Assembly (NCBI RefSeq): GCF_000485905.1
Contig: NC_022664.1
Location: 1,488,001-1,552,000 of the forward strand
From: Spiribacter curvatus
GTDB taxonomy: Bacteria > Pseudomonadota > Gammaproteobacteria > Nitrococcales > Nitrococcaceae
Length of the DNA stretch: 64,000 bases
Direction of reading: 5' to 3'
Below the pieces are notes generated by a model. The model ran no database searches. It worked only from the letters and a program-made list of their open reading frames with translations, and was not told the DNA's origin. Shown piece after piece: positions 18,007 to 26,438 of the stretch (within the stretch, counting starts at the first letter, position 1; each line of letters opens with the position of its first letter). The translations under genes and the position numbers were made by a program.

Positions 18007-18104
18007 TGTCTCATTAGAGTATAGACGCTAGTTGCCCGTGTCTTGAATGGCAAGAAAACACCCTAATGAGACGCAGTTACTGCATCATGCTTGGTGTCTC
18101 ACAT
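18007..18104. repeat. TCTCATTAG-type repeats upstream of the recombinase, candidate res region
   Basis: GTCTCATTAG at 18008-18017 and its inverted copy CTAATGAGAC at 18063-18072 are exact; a third partial copy, TGTCTCACATC, starts at 18095. Resolvases bind several short inverted sites next to their own gene to recombine and to repress themselves, and this 98-bp region has that form. Confidence 0.45.
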
Positions 18105-18122
18105 CCCTATACTCAATAACAC

Positions 18123-18986
18123 TCAGGAATTATCGCTGGGAGGATCGAGACTTCCCTGAGAGATGTTCCACATCAGTTCATCTGCCTGTCGGAGATAACG
18201 ACTGATATATCCTTGAACACGTTTCTTGATCTTCCGAAGATCTTTTTCTTCCGATGCCGCAATTTCCCAATCGTGATATTCACGACTTGTCAGATCATCT
18301 TCAGGATGGAGTGTGCCCCACGAATTTCTACCATCGATGTCCATGATGTCTTTTTCTTTAGACGCTTTGCGAATCCGCGGATTCTTCATTTCACGTCCGC
18401 TGCGACCGAACCCCGTCGTTGCCTGACCCCCTGTGATCCTTCTTCTAATCTCTTCATCAATCGCCCAAATATCAAACGACACTCTCTCTTCACCGAGTTC
18501 GTCTCTCGCTCTGTAGAAACCAACCACTCCGCCCTCTAATGCTTTGGGAAGAGTACGCCCCTTCACTTCTTTCTCTTGCCTCGCAAACCAACAGGCAATG
18601 TCCCATTTACTACCTCTGTGCCGATTCTCATAGATTCGAAGACAGGTTCTCAGTGCGACGGTCTCTGGGTTTTTGTCGGTGAAAAACCGCGGTCGGGTGC
18701 CCTGATTCTTATAAAAACCAAAGTTATCTCGCCAATATCTTTTCCACCATTCGTCAAACCGAGTATTCATAACCACATCGCGACCTCCCCAAGTGCCATA
18801 AACACTCCAATCAACCGAGAACCGCCCGTCTCGCTCTGCATGTTGTAGGAATCTGTACCAGTAGAGATAAATGACCTTCCTATGTTGTATCCAGGTCTGA
18901 GTACTTTTTTCGTATTTGATGTACTGAGACTTGGACATACGCCGCCGCTCATACAACGTCATTCGTCTTGGTCTCGTATTCGACAT
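18123..18986 (-). CDS. conserved-looking hypothetical protein rich in Trp, Tyr and Arg
   Basis: A 287-residue protein, not assigned to a family. The first 30 residues are very basic (SNTRPRRMTLYERRRMSKSQ), then comes an aromatic region with YLYWYRFLQHAE, WGGRDVVMNTRFDEWW and RYWRDNFGF. A glycine-rich linker (RRITGGQATTGFG) precedes a charged C-terminal half ending in a helix (LRKIKKRVQGYISRYLRQ). The ATG at 18986 follows GGAG by 7 bases. Basic and aromatic composition suggests nucleic-acid binding. I recall similar aromatic proteins near integrases in marine elements, but cannot verify this. It is divergent from the plus-strand gene at 19095. Confidence 0.65.
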   Translation of the reverse strand: MSNTRPRRMTLYERRRMSKSQYIKYEKSTQTWIQHRKVIYLYWYRFLQHAERDGRFSVDWSVYGTWGGRDVVMNTRFDEWWKRYWRDNFGFYKNQGTRPRFFTDKNPETVALRTCLRIYENRHRGSKWDIACWFARQEKEVKGRTLPKALEGGVVGFYRARDELGEERVSFDIWAIDEEIRRRITGGQATTGFGRSGREMKNPRIRKASKEKDIMDIDGRNSWGTLHPEDDLTSREYHDWEIAASEEKDLRKIKKRVQGYISRYLRQADELMWNISQGSLDPPSDNS

Positions 18987-19030
18987 CAAAACTCCACCAC
19001 TTTGTGACCTGTTCGATAACCACCCACACC

Positions 19031-19067
19031 TATAATGGTCTCGTGAGTTGGGAAGAACCTAACTCAC
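19031..19067 (+). promoter_or_regulatory. promoter and leader hairpin before the 19095 gene
   Basis: A perfect TATAAT lies at 19031-19036. Seven bases later an inverted repeat GTGAGTT/AACTCAC (19043-19049 and 19061-19067) could form a leader hairpin or an operator for a dimeric repressor. No convincing -35 is visible. AAAGGAG follows at 19082-19088. Confidence 0.5.
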
Positions 19068-19094
19068 TTTAATAAACTCATAAAGGAGACAGAT

Positions 19095-19748
19095 ATGTTT
19101 GATGAACATAACCTAGACTACCTCGACGAGGTAACAGGAGCAGATGTGGATGGTCTGTTTTTTGTAGATTACATCTTGGAAAATCCTGGTCCAAGGTGGG
19201 TTCGATCCACATTTATGGATACACGTGATATTGCGATCCGCTTTGCGACTGTTGACACCTCCGAGATAAGGAAAATCGACATCCGGTCAATGAAAGACCT
19301 AATCGTCCCAGTAAACGCAGATGGTCTATCCGAGAATGATTGCCAATCTGCAAGCATACCCTTTGAACCGCTTTGTCAACGAGTCGAGTGGATCTTTGGC
19401 AGCGCATATAGGATCGACAAAAACATGCTTGAAAGTCACAAATCAGGGCGTATCTGTCCGCATCACGAGAAAGGAGTATTCATGCCTGTTAGTGAGGATG
19501 GTCTCCTTATTGGTGACCAGAGTGAAATTGTCACTGAACTTAATGCGGATGAAAATTTAGGAGCGAGGTATATTCTTTTGGATATCTCTGAGTCAAATAC
19601 TGTAGAGATTAAAAACAAGATTGAGGAAATCACTACGCAAAAAATTGACTATTACGATCTGATCAAAGATTTGTTAGATCAGCAAATTGAAGATGTCGAT
19701 GTGCTAGGTGAGGACTGCCGCCTTGTAAAACATTTGATGGATATATAG
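19095..19748 (+). CDS. acidic hypothetical protein
   Basis: A 217-residue protein with strong acidic bias from the start (MFDEHNLDYLDEVTGADVDG). I see no membrane helix, signal peptide or catalytic motif that I can name. One CPHHEKG stretch (Cys-x-His-His) near residue 120 might bind metal. The C-terminal third is helical and charged (NKIEEITTQKIDYYDLIKDL). The start is well supported by AAAGGAG six bases upstream and by the TATAAT promoter. It may be a regulator or an antagonist protein such as a DNA mimic; that is only a guess from charge. Confidence 0.65.
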   Translation: MFDEHNLDYLDEVTGADVDGLFFVDYILENPGPRWVRSTFMDTRDIAIRFATVDTSEIRKIDIRSMKDLIVPVNADGLSENDCQSASIPFEPLCQRVEWIFGSAYRIDKNMLESHKSGRICPHHEKGVFMPVSEDGLLIGDQSEIVTELNADENLGARYILLDISESNTVEIKNKIEEITTQKIDYYDLIKDLLDQQIEDVDVLGEDCRLVKHLMDI

Positions 19749-19795
19749 TTACTGGAAGAATCGAGAAACAAAAGAATATTCATCTGGTTTTAATA

Positions 19796-19957
19796 GTAGT
19801 CACCTGGTGCATCATCCGGATGACACCAAGTGACTACCACTCCACACTAAAAAATTTAAATTTCCGCAAATATAAATAAACGTACCGACTCACCCATTGC
19901 TGTCGTTCGATAGAACTGACCGAGGAGTTCAATGGGTCTCTATGCGAAGCGCATAGA
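19796..19957. other. hairpin cluster with AT-rich stretch, candidate replication origin or structured RNA
   Basis: Three structures follow one another: a long hairpin at 19796-19837 (15-base arms with 13 matches, inner CATC/GATG also paired), an AT-rich run (about 19848-19880), a pair of exact 8-base arms ACCCATTG/CAATGGGT (19892-19899 and 19930-19937), and an exact 8-bp hairpin TCTATGCG-AAG-CGCATAGA (19939-19957). It lies directly upstream of the HUH-like gene. HUH Rep proteins nick at hairpins near their genes, so an origin is possible; a structured RNA is the alternative. Confidence 0.45.
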
Positions 19958-19996
19958 TAAACCATGAAATAGATGGTAATAGGACAGGTATACCTA

Positions 19997-20422
19997 ATGA
20001 AAATACAACAACTGCCAGACCACTTCTGGACAGACACAAGGGAAGAGGCGATTCAAAGGAGAAAGACCAACGAGGTTTCATCTGACTTCAGGAGACTAGT
20101 GAAATCACGAAAAGATCCTCATAGGTTCTATACGCTCACGCTGTATCCCGCCGAGTCCTATGTCCGAACCCACATCGGGTGGTGGAATCAAGATGCCGGT
20201 ACTAGGTTCATCGAGGGTTTGTTTTCCCTGCTGATCCATCATGTCAGTTCGCATTGTTGCTCTAACTATAGACGAAACATTCATGAGCATCGCCAAATCA
20301 TATCCCTAGGATTCGTCGAACACTATTCACTCGATATGCAGAGGGTGGTGTCCCCGCACATTCATGCAACGCTTGCTGTTCATTATCAATGGGAAGACAA
20401 GTTTGAGGAGTGCTTCCATTAA
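19997..20422 (+). CDS. HUH-like (Rep/relaxase-type) protein, probably frameshifted
   Basis: A 141-residue protein with HRFYTLTLYP, a strand typical of the first motif in HUH endonucleases, and SPHIHATLAV, a His-hydrophobic-His motif. HUH enzymes nick DNA for rolling-circle replication or transfer. The reading frame stops at 20420-20422, but another frame is open from 20407 and runs to 20544 (LNTDGLDIHLNSSIPRL onward), which looks like a natural continuation ending 4 bases before the next gene. No catalytic Tyr motif is obvious in that tail, so the gene may be degenerate. Start: ATG at 19997 with GGACAGG upstream. Confidence 0.5.
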   Translation: MKIQQLPDHFWTDTREEAIQRRKTNEVSSDFRRLVKSRKDPHRFYTLTLYPAESYVRTHIGWWNQDAGTRFIEGLFSLLIHHVSSHCCSNYRRNIHEHRQIISLGFVEHYSLDMQRVVSPHIHATLAVHYQWEDKFEECFH

Positions 20423-20548
20423 ATACCGATGGATTGGATATTCATCTAAACAGTTCAATTCCGAGACTCAGGTCGGATCCGCTTTTCTTTACCAGGGAAC
20501 GACACGAAAGAGTTCAACCCCAGTGTCCATCAGACAGGGAATGACCGC

Positions 20549-21007
20549 ATGAAGAGATATAACGTACAAATTGATCGCTGGGGTGGAGAGGTCACCATTG
20601 GAAAATTGCGGAAGAAATCCTACGAGTACTGGCAAAAAAGAGGAGACCATCTTCTCGAGGATCACCTCTTGATGGATGATGTCGAGTCGGTCCCCTCGGA
20701 GTACAACCTGCATCCTTGGTACGACCAGGACGACCTCCTGCACATTTCTGGACCAGCGTTCTCGGAAAATAACGATCTCACGATAACTGATGTTGACACA
20801 GGAGAAGTGAAGGTTGACGCGTCGATTTACGCAGATATTTTCCAAGATAACGCTTGGGTTTTAGATCCAGTGGAAGACACTCTCCCAGACCTAAAAGGTG
20901 ATGGACTTCTCTATTGCATGTCGGTGGAGAAGGGAGGTTGGATCTTCGATGACATTGAGACAGAGGATGAGTTGGATATTTCCAACCCGTCTTGGTGGTC
21001 TTGTTGA
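20549..21007 (+). CDS. acidic hypothetical protein truncated by the tuf fragment
   Basis: The frame encodes 152 residues beginning [20 protein letters not shown]. It is acidic and has a pattern [14 protein letters not shown] near its end. The last seven codons (from about 20988) lie in sequence that is antisense tuf, so the natural C-terminus has been replaced. I do not know the function. It follows the HUH-like gene closely and probably belonged to the same operon. Confidence 0.5.
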   Translation: MKRYNVQIDRWGGEVTIGKLRKKSYEYWQKRGDHLLEDHLLMDDVESVPSEYNLHPWYDQDDLLHISGPAFSENNDLTITDVDTGEVKVDASIYADIFQDNAWVLDPVEDTLPDLKGDGLLYCMSVEKGGWIFDDIETEDELDISNPSWWSC

Positions 21008-21755
21008 TGCCAACGATCTCGACATCCGAGCCGGTCTTGATGATGCCACGCTCCACACGGCCCGTGACCACGGTGCCGCGGCCCGAGATCGAGAACACAT
21101 CCTCGATCGGCATCAGGAACGCACCGTCCACGGCCCGCTCCGGCTCCGGCATGTAGGCATCCATCGCCTGGACGAGCTTGACGATCGCCTGCGAGCCCAT
21201 CTCGCCGGTGTCCCCCTCGAGCGCCTTCAGCGCCGAGCCGGTGATGATCGGGATATCGTCGCCCGGGAAGTCATAGCTCGAGAGCAGCTCACGGACCTCC
21301 ATCTCGACGAGCTCAAGCAGCTCGGCATCGTCCACCATGTCCGCCTTGTTCAGGAACACCACCATGGAAGGCACGCCCACCTGGCGCGCGAGCAGGATGT
21401 GCTCACGGGTCTGGGGCATCGGCCCGTCGGCCGCCGAGACCACCAGGATCGCCCCGTCCATCTGCGCGGCGCCGGTGATCATGTTCTTCACATAGTCGGC
21501 ATGCCCGGGGCAGTCGACATGCGCATAGTGCCGGTCGTGGGTCTCGTACTCCACATGCGCGGTGGCAATGGTGATACCCCGCTCACGCTCCTCAGGGGCG
21601 TTGTCGATCATGCTGAAGTCCTGTGCAACACCGCCGTACTCGGCCGCCAGAACCTTCGTCATCGCCGCCGTCAGCGTCGTCTTGCCATGGTCAACATGAC
21701 CAATCGTGCCAACGTTTACGTGCGGCTTGCTGCGCTCAAATTTCGCCTTGGCCAC
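20988..21755 (-). pseudogene. tuf: 5' fragment of tuf (elongation factor Tu)
   Basis: From GTG at 21755 the minus strand encodes 256 residues of canonical EF-Tu ([20 protein letters not shown] onward). The GTPase motifs are complete: [17 protein letters not shown] and GSALKALEG. Identity ends abruptly after VGINKTTKT, in domain II, where intact EF-Tu continues for about 140 residues; the frame then reads 68 foreign residues. An AGGGGG ribosome-binding site precedes the GTG. Its GC content is high like the host chromosome and unlike the surrounding island. The full frame could be read as a fusion from 21950, but the upstream part is antisense or out of frame with the GIY-YIG gene. Confidence 0.93.
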
Positions 21756-22023
21756 CGTGGATACCCCCTGAAAAGACTCTCTCTGGATTGATTCTATAAA
21801 ACTCTCGCTTTGGATTGACTCGATGATCGCCAAATCCATCATGAAGATGCTTCTCGACTTTTGAGGAATCGGAAACAACACACGCATAGTAAACCTCGAA
21901 TGGAACCGGCACGCCGGAATGAGATGAGAGTGACCGGACTCGTTCCTCAAGGTTCTTCGTTTTACCGATCTTGATGAGGTCTGGTATGACGGGGTTGGTT
22001 AGGATATAGATTATCTCGTTCAA
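21736..22023 (-). pseudogene. GIY-YIG (T5orf172/MUG113-like) nuclease-domain protein, 3'-truncated
   Basis: The 95-residue frame begins [20 protein letters not shown], the two strands of a GIY-YIG fold with Tyr and Ile-Gly positions, and continues with a helix (NLEERVRSL), FEVYYACVV and [23 protein letters not shown], typical of the T5orf172 group. After PERV (about base 21772) the frame runs into the tuf leader and stops. The start is a TTG at 22023 with a weak AGGG site; a stop lies in frame upstream. It sits 44 bases after hsdR on the same strand and may be an old accessory of the restriction operon. Confidence 0.7.
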
Positions 22024-22067
22024 GGTTGAACCCTATGTTGTTCGATTCTTGATGCTTGGTGATTTGA

Positions 22068-25000
22068 TCACACCTCCAGACTCTCCTCAGAGATCACCTC
22101 TGCCTGTCTCAGGACCATGTCCACCGCGTCCTTTTGTTGATCGGGTGGATATTTGTATTTCCTCAACAGAGTACGAATCAGAATTCGCAGTTTTGCCCGA
22201 ACACTCTCTCGCACCGACCAGTCCACTGTCAGATTGTCACGTAACTTCTTCGCGACCTCACGAGAGATCTCAACCAGAACCTCCTCGCCCATCAACTCAG
22301 ATGCAGATTCGTTCTTTGCCAGTGCGTCGTAGAACGCCTCTTCCTCGACGGTCAGGTTGTGACTCTCACGTCGCGCCAGATCCTCTTGAAACTCCTTTGC
22401 CATTGCGATGAGTTCCTCGATGACCTGTGCTGCCTCCAGAGTACGGTTTGAGTACTTACCGAGAGACTGCTCCAACAGATCACTGAACTTGCGTTGCTTG
22501 ACGACGTTGGTCTTGAACTTGGTCTTCACCTCATCCTTGATCAGTTTCTGAAGGAGTTCGACTGCAAGGTTTTTTTGCGGCATGTTCATCACGTCTTGAA
22601 GGAATTCCTCAGAGAGAATCGAGATGTCCGGAGTCTCCAACCCCGCGAGTTTAAAGACATCCGCCACGCCGTCACCCACAACCGCCTCAGACACCAACTG
22701 ACGCAGTTCATAGTTCACATCCGTGTTCTTCTCATCAGAACCCCCCCCCTTTATGAGGGGTGCACGGACTGCCTGATAGAACGCCACCTCTGGAGAGAGT
22801 TCGAGTGCCTCATCCAGTGTTCCGCACAATGCAAATGCCTTGGTCATCTGCAAAACGGTATCCGCATACCGCCGTTTCCCGTCCTCCTGTGCCAGGACAT
22901 GATCAAGACATTCCGGAATTAGTCGCAGAGTCTGAGTCCGAAACTCACTCCAGTCGACCGGATATAATAGATCCCTCGCGACCTGCACCTTCTCCTTTAG
23001 AAGTCGCAGTGCCTCATTCGAGTCAATCGTTGGTCGCCCCCGACCTCGTGCCGCGCTGTAGTCTGCAAGTGCCTCTTTGAGTTGCGGTGCGATACCGATG
23101 TAGTCGACCACCAGACCACCCGGTTTGTCGCCAAACACGCGGTTCACCCGTGCAATCGCCTGTGCCAGGTTCGCACCTTGCATCGGTTTGTCGATGTACA
23201 TGGTCGCAAGACACGGTGCATCGAAACCGGTCAACCACATGTCCCGGACAATCACGATCCTCAAAGGGTCATCAGGATCCTTGAATCGTTTCTCAAGATC
23301 TTTCTTCTGTGACTTATTGGTGTGATGGGGTTGCAGATATGCCTTATCTGATGCCGATGCGGTCATCACGACCTTGATGACTCCCGACATGTGGTCATCT
23401 GAGTGCCAATCAGGTCGGATCTCGATGATCTTGTCGTAGAGACGTGCACAAATGTCCCGAGACATTGTCACGATCATCGCCTTACCCGGTTGAGTCTGAC
23501 TGCGAGTCTCGTAGTGGTTGATCAGATCCTCTGCCACCTCCTGCAGACGTGCATCGGTGCCCACCAATGCCTCGAGTGCTGACCACTGACCTTTCGCCCT
23601 TTCCTTCTCGCGTTCATCGATAGATTCGTTGCCTAGGATCTCCTCAACTCCTGCATCAACCTTGGGAAGGACAGACGGATCGAGGTTGATCTTTGCCAGA
23701 CGAGACTCGTAGTAAATCGGGACGGTTGCACCGTCTTCGACCGCCTGTTGGATGTCATAGACCGAGACGTATTCTCCAAACACCGCCTGAGTGTCCCGAT
23801 CATTTTGTGAGATCGGAGTACCGGTAAACGCAAGGAATGTTGCATTGGGTAGTCCGTCTCTCAATGACTTTGCAAGACCGTATTTGATCGTTCCGGTCTC
23901 ACCGTCAATCTTTGCTTTGAACCCGTACTGAGTACGATGTGCCTCATCTGCGATCACCACGATGTTATGACGATCGATCAGGACAGGAAATTTGTCCTCA
24001 TCCGACTCGAGTCCAAACTTCTGAATCGTGGTGAAGATGATTCCACCAGAGGGTCGATCCATCAGGTAATCACGCAACTCTGCGCGAGAGTTTGCCTGTT
24101 TCGGAGTCTCGCCCAACAGATCACCTGCATTTGCGAAAACACCAAAGAGTTGTCCATCTAAGTCTTGTCTATCGGTCACCACGACCAAAGTTGGATTATC
24201 TAGGCGAGGTTCCGCAATCAAGCGACCCGCCAGACACGCCATTTCGATACTTTTCCCCGCACCCTGCGTATGCCATACAACTCCACCTTTTTTCGTGCCA
24301 GAGACGCCTGACGCGGTCACAACACTCTCTACTGCTGCCTTCACTGCATGGAACTGGTGATAACCCGCAATCTTCTTTATAAGAGTTTGACCATCCTCAA
24401 AGACGCAGAAGTATCGGAGGTAATTCAGAAAGATATCTTTCGCGAACAACCCCCGGATCAGGGTCTCTAGTTCACGGTGTTGACCCAGGGGATCGACCTC
24501 AACCCCATCAATCGTTCTCCACCGCATGAACCTCTCTTCATTCGCAGAGAGTGACCCAACACGCGCATAGATCCCGTCTGAGATCACCATGCAGGTGTTG
24601 TATTGAAAGAGGTCTGGAATATCGTTCTTATAGGTCTGCAACTGGTTGTATGCCGCCCAGATGTTCGCGTGTTCATCTGCCGCGTTCTTCAGTTCGATCA
24701 CAGAGACCGGGAGACCATTGAGAAACACCAGAAGATCCGGTCTGCGGTTGTGTTTCTGACCATGAATGGTGAACTGATTCACCACCAACCAGTCGTTGTT
24801 CTCGGGGTGGTCGAAATCGATAACTCTGAGTTGTTTACCAACCGTCTCGTCACCCTCCTGATAGGTGACTGTTACTCCCTTGATCAACCATGAATGCACC
24901 TGTCGATTAGAGGACATCAACGCAGGGATGTTAAGGTTGAGGAGTTGGGACAGTGCGGTGTCTATCGCTGCACGGGGTATCTCGGGATTGAGTCGAATCA

Positions 25001-25163
25001 GTGCAGACAGGAGTCGATCCTTCAGAACCACAGATCGGTAGTCTGGTCTCTCTGGAGTCCCACCATCAACTGCGATGTCATACCCACACTGATACTCATA
25101 ACCCAGGTGGTCGAACCACTCGATACATTGCAGTTCAACGTGATCCTCGGTTACCAAACCCAT
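22068..25163 (-). CDS. hsdR: type I restriction enzyme, R subunit
   Basis: ATP-dependent translocase and nuclease subunit of a type I system, 1031 residues. The N-terminal nuclease has RRPDLLVF and SVIELKN, giving Asp143 and Glu157-x-Lys159 of a PD-(D/E)xK site. Helicase motifs follow: GAGKS at 301-305, DEAH at 406-409, TATFLAFTGTP-like AFTGTPIS, and later VRDMWLTGFDAP and QAIARVNRVF. The C-terminal 250 residues are helical and contact the methylase core in this family. A run of nine G (22749-22741) codes for Lys805-Gly808. The start ATG overlaps the hsdS stop by one base. Confidence 0.95.
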   Translation of the reverse strand: MGLVTEDHVELQCIEWFDHLGYEYQCGYDIAVDGGTPERPDYRSVVLKDRLLSALIRLNPEIPRAAIDTALSQLLNLNIPALMSSNRQVHSWLIKGVTVTYQEGDETVGKQLRVIDFDHPENNDWLVVNQFTIHGQKHNRRPDLLVFLNGLPVSVIELKNAADEHANIWAAYNQLQTYKNDIPDLFQYNTCMVISDGIYARVGSLSANEERFMRWRTIDGVEVDPLGQHRELETLIRGLFAKDIFLNYLRYFCVFEDGQTLIKKIAGYHQFHAVKAAVESVVTASGVSGTKKGGVVWHTQGAGKSIEMACLAGRLIAEPRLDNPTLVVVTDRQDLDGQLFGVFANAGDLLGETPKQANSRAELRDYLMDRPSGGIIFTTIQKFGLESDEDKFPVLIDRHNIVVIADEAHRTQYGFKAKIDGETGTIKYGLAKSLRDGLPNATFLAFTGTPISQNDRDTQAVFGEYVSVYDIQQAVEDGATVPIYYESRLAKINLDPSVLPKVDAGVEEILGNESIDEREKERAKGQWSALEALVGTDARLQEVAEDLINHYETRSQTQPGKAMIVTMSRDICARLYDKIIEIRPDWHSDDHMSGVIKVVMTASASDKAYLQPHHTNKSQKKDLEKRFKDPDDPLRIVIVRDMWLTGFDAPCLATMYIDKPMQGANLAQAIARVNRVFGDKPGGLVVDYIGIAPQLKEALADYSAARGRGRPTIDSNEALRLLKEKVQVARDLLYPVDWSEFRTQTLRLIPECLDHVLAQEDGKRRYADTVLQMTKAFALCGTLDEALELSPEVAFYQAVRAPLIKGGGSDEKNTDVNYELRQLVSEAVVGDGVADVFKLAGLETPDISILSEEFLQDVMNMPQKNLAVELLQKLIKDEVKTKFKTNVVKQRKFSDLLEQSLGKYSNRTLEAAQVIEELIAMAKEFQEDLARRESHNLTVEEEAFYDALAKNESASELMGEEVLVEISREVAKKLRDNLTVDWSVRESVRAKLRILIRTLLRKYKYPPDQQKDAVDMVLRQAEVISEESLEV

Positions 25164-26437
25164 CAGACACCCGCTTCCTCGAGGAACTTCTCCGCATCAG
25201 GGATACGAAGTTCACCAGAGATTAGTTTAGGGAGGAGGGCGTCTCGTAATTCGGAAAGAGTCTCGCTTTCGAGATCATTCAACCTTCGTCGCTCTATGAA
25301 CGATGACAGCAACGACTCTGTCTTCTTCAACAGTTCGGTCGAAGGTATTGTGACCCCGATATCTCCAATGGCAGTTCGTGATAGTTCGATTTGACCAGTT
25401 GACCCGTGTCCAAGATTCTCTATCTCACGTTCCATCAGACTCAGATGCATGGACAAAAAAATAGACATCTCTGGGGTAACACCACGAACAATAGAGACGT
25501 GACTATCGCAAAGCATTCCTAAATGACTTGAGTCGCAGATCGCAACACGACCAAGCGTGCCGACCCCAGTACTGTTAATTACACAATCGTATTTTTTTAG
25601 AAATTTCTCTTTTTTGTATTTCTTATCTGTTGAGGTTGATCTGGCGAGATTTGGACTGATGGACCCATTCCTGATGCACTTCTGATTCAGGATTGTTACA
25701 CCCTCATCAGAATACTTTGGTGTGACTCCCCGTCCAATAACCGATGTGACGTTACTCAGAGTTGTAGGTTGCCACGCCTCCGGAATCTCTCCAATCTCTG
25801 AATCCACCAACTCATCTGGGAACAGATCACTGATTTCAGAGGGAAGACCAGTGGGTCGACCGTCTGCCTTTGCTCGGACAGGATCAAAGTCCACAAACCA
25901 TGACTTGAAGATTGCCTTGGCGATCTCTTCAAGGGTTTGATTCATCTTTTGATTAAGTTCGATTTTATCGTCGAGGGTCCCAAGGATGTGGGCGATTGCT
26001 TTTTGGTCAAAGATCGGGGGGAATTCGCATTCATAGGTTTTAATGGCATCGTTGGGCACTCGCTGGCGCCCGGAACTCCCAACCATGTTTTGTATTGCGT
26101 AAGAGCGAAATCCTGGTGATCTTGAAAAATAATAGATAAAAGACTTGTCAGACTTTTCTGGAATAGCACGTAAAACGATAAATTCAGTAGAACCCCAAGC
26201 AGGCAACGAATGCCCATTAAACTGGGATGTTTTACCGTTCTCTAAACACGGAGTAACTCTCGCCAGAAGCGTATCTCCAGACTCAAATTTAGAACCAGAC
26301 CCTGAAAATTCCTTGTTGTATTTAGAGGAAACAGTACGGACCCATGGTTCCAAGTCTTTCATTTCAACAAAGGCATACCGTTCGCCCTTGGTCATTTTAA
26401 CCTTGGGGTTTAAATCGACAAAGTCTCCGAATCTCAT
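25163..26437 (-). CDS. hsdS: type I restriction-modification specificity subunit
   Basis: DNA-recognition subunit of 424 residues with two variable target-recognition domains, each followed by a conserved helical spacer. The first spacer reads GTLDDKIELNQKMNQTLE with FKSWFVDFDP; the second is ERRRLNDLESETLSELRD and LLPKLISGEL. This two-half layout specifies a bipartite target, which cannot be read from sequence alone. The ATG at 26437 is one base after the hsdM stop and follows AAGGTGAG; a GTG at 26446 is an alternative. Confidence 0.93.
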   Translation of the reverse strand: MRFGDFVDLNPKVKMTKGERYAFVEMKDLEPWVRTVSSKYNKEFSGSGSKFESGDTLLARVTPCLENGKTSQFNGHSLPAWGSTEFIVLRAIPEKSDKSFIYYFSRSPGFRSYAIQNMVGSSGRQRVPNDAIKTYECEFPPIFDQKAIAHILGTLDDKIELNQKMNQTLEEIAKAIFKSWFVDFDPVRAKADGRPTGLPSEISDLFPDELVDSEIGEIPEAWQPTTLSNVTSVIGRGVTPKYSDEGVTILNQKCIRNGSISPNLARSTSTDKKYKKEKFLKKYDCVINSTGVGTLGRVAICDSSHLGMLCDSHVSIVRGVTPEMSIFLSMHLSLMEREIENLGHGSTGQIELSRTAIGDIGVTIPSTELLKKTESLLSSFIERRRLNDLESETLSELRDALLPKLISGELRIPDAEKFLEEAGV

Positions 26438-26438
26438 C

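Noticed and set aside
20778-21950. 390-codon minus-strand frame as an intact EF-Tu
   Set aside because: Only residues from 21755 to 20988 match EF-Tu; both ends are foreign sequence, so it is a fragment although its length is coincidentally close to EF-Tu.
25592-25598. Run of seven T (A7 in hsdS) as a phase-variation tract
   Set aside because: A7 runs are common in low-GC DNA and mutate slowly; the G9 tract in hsdR is the stronger case.
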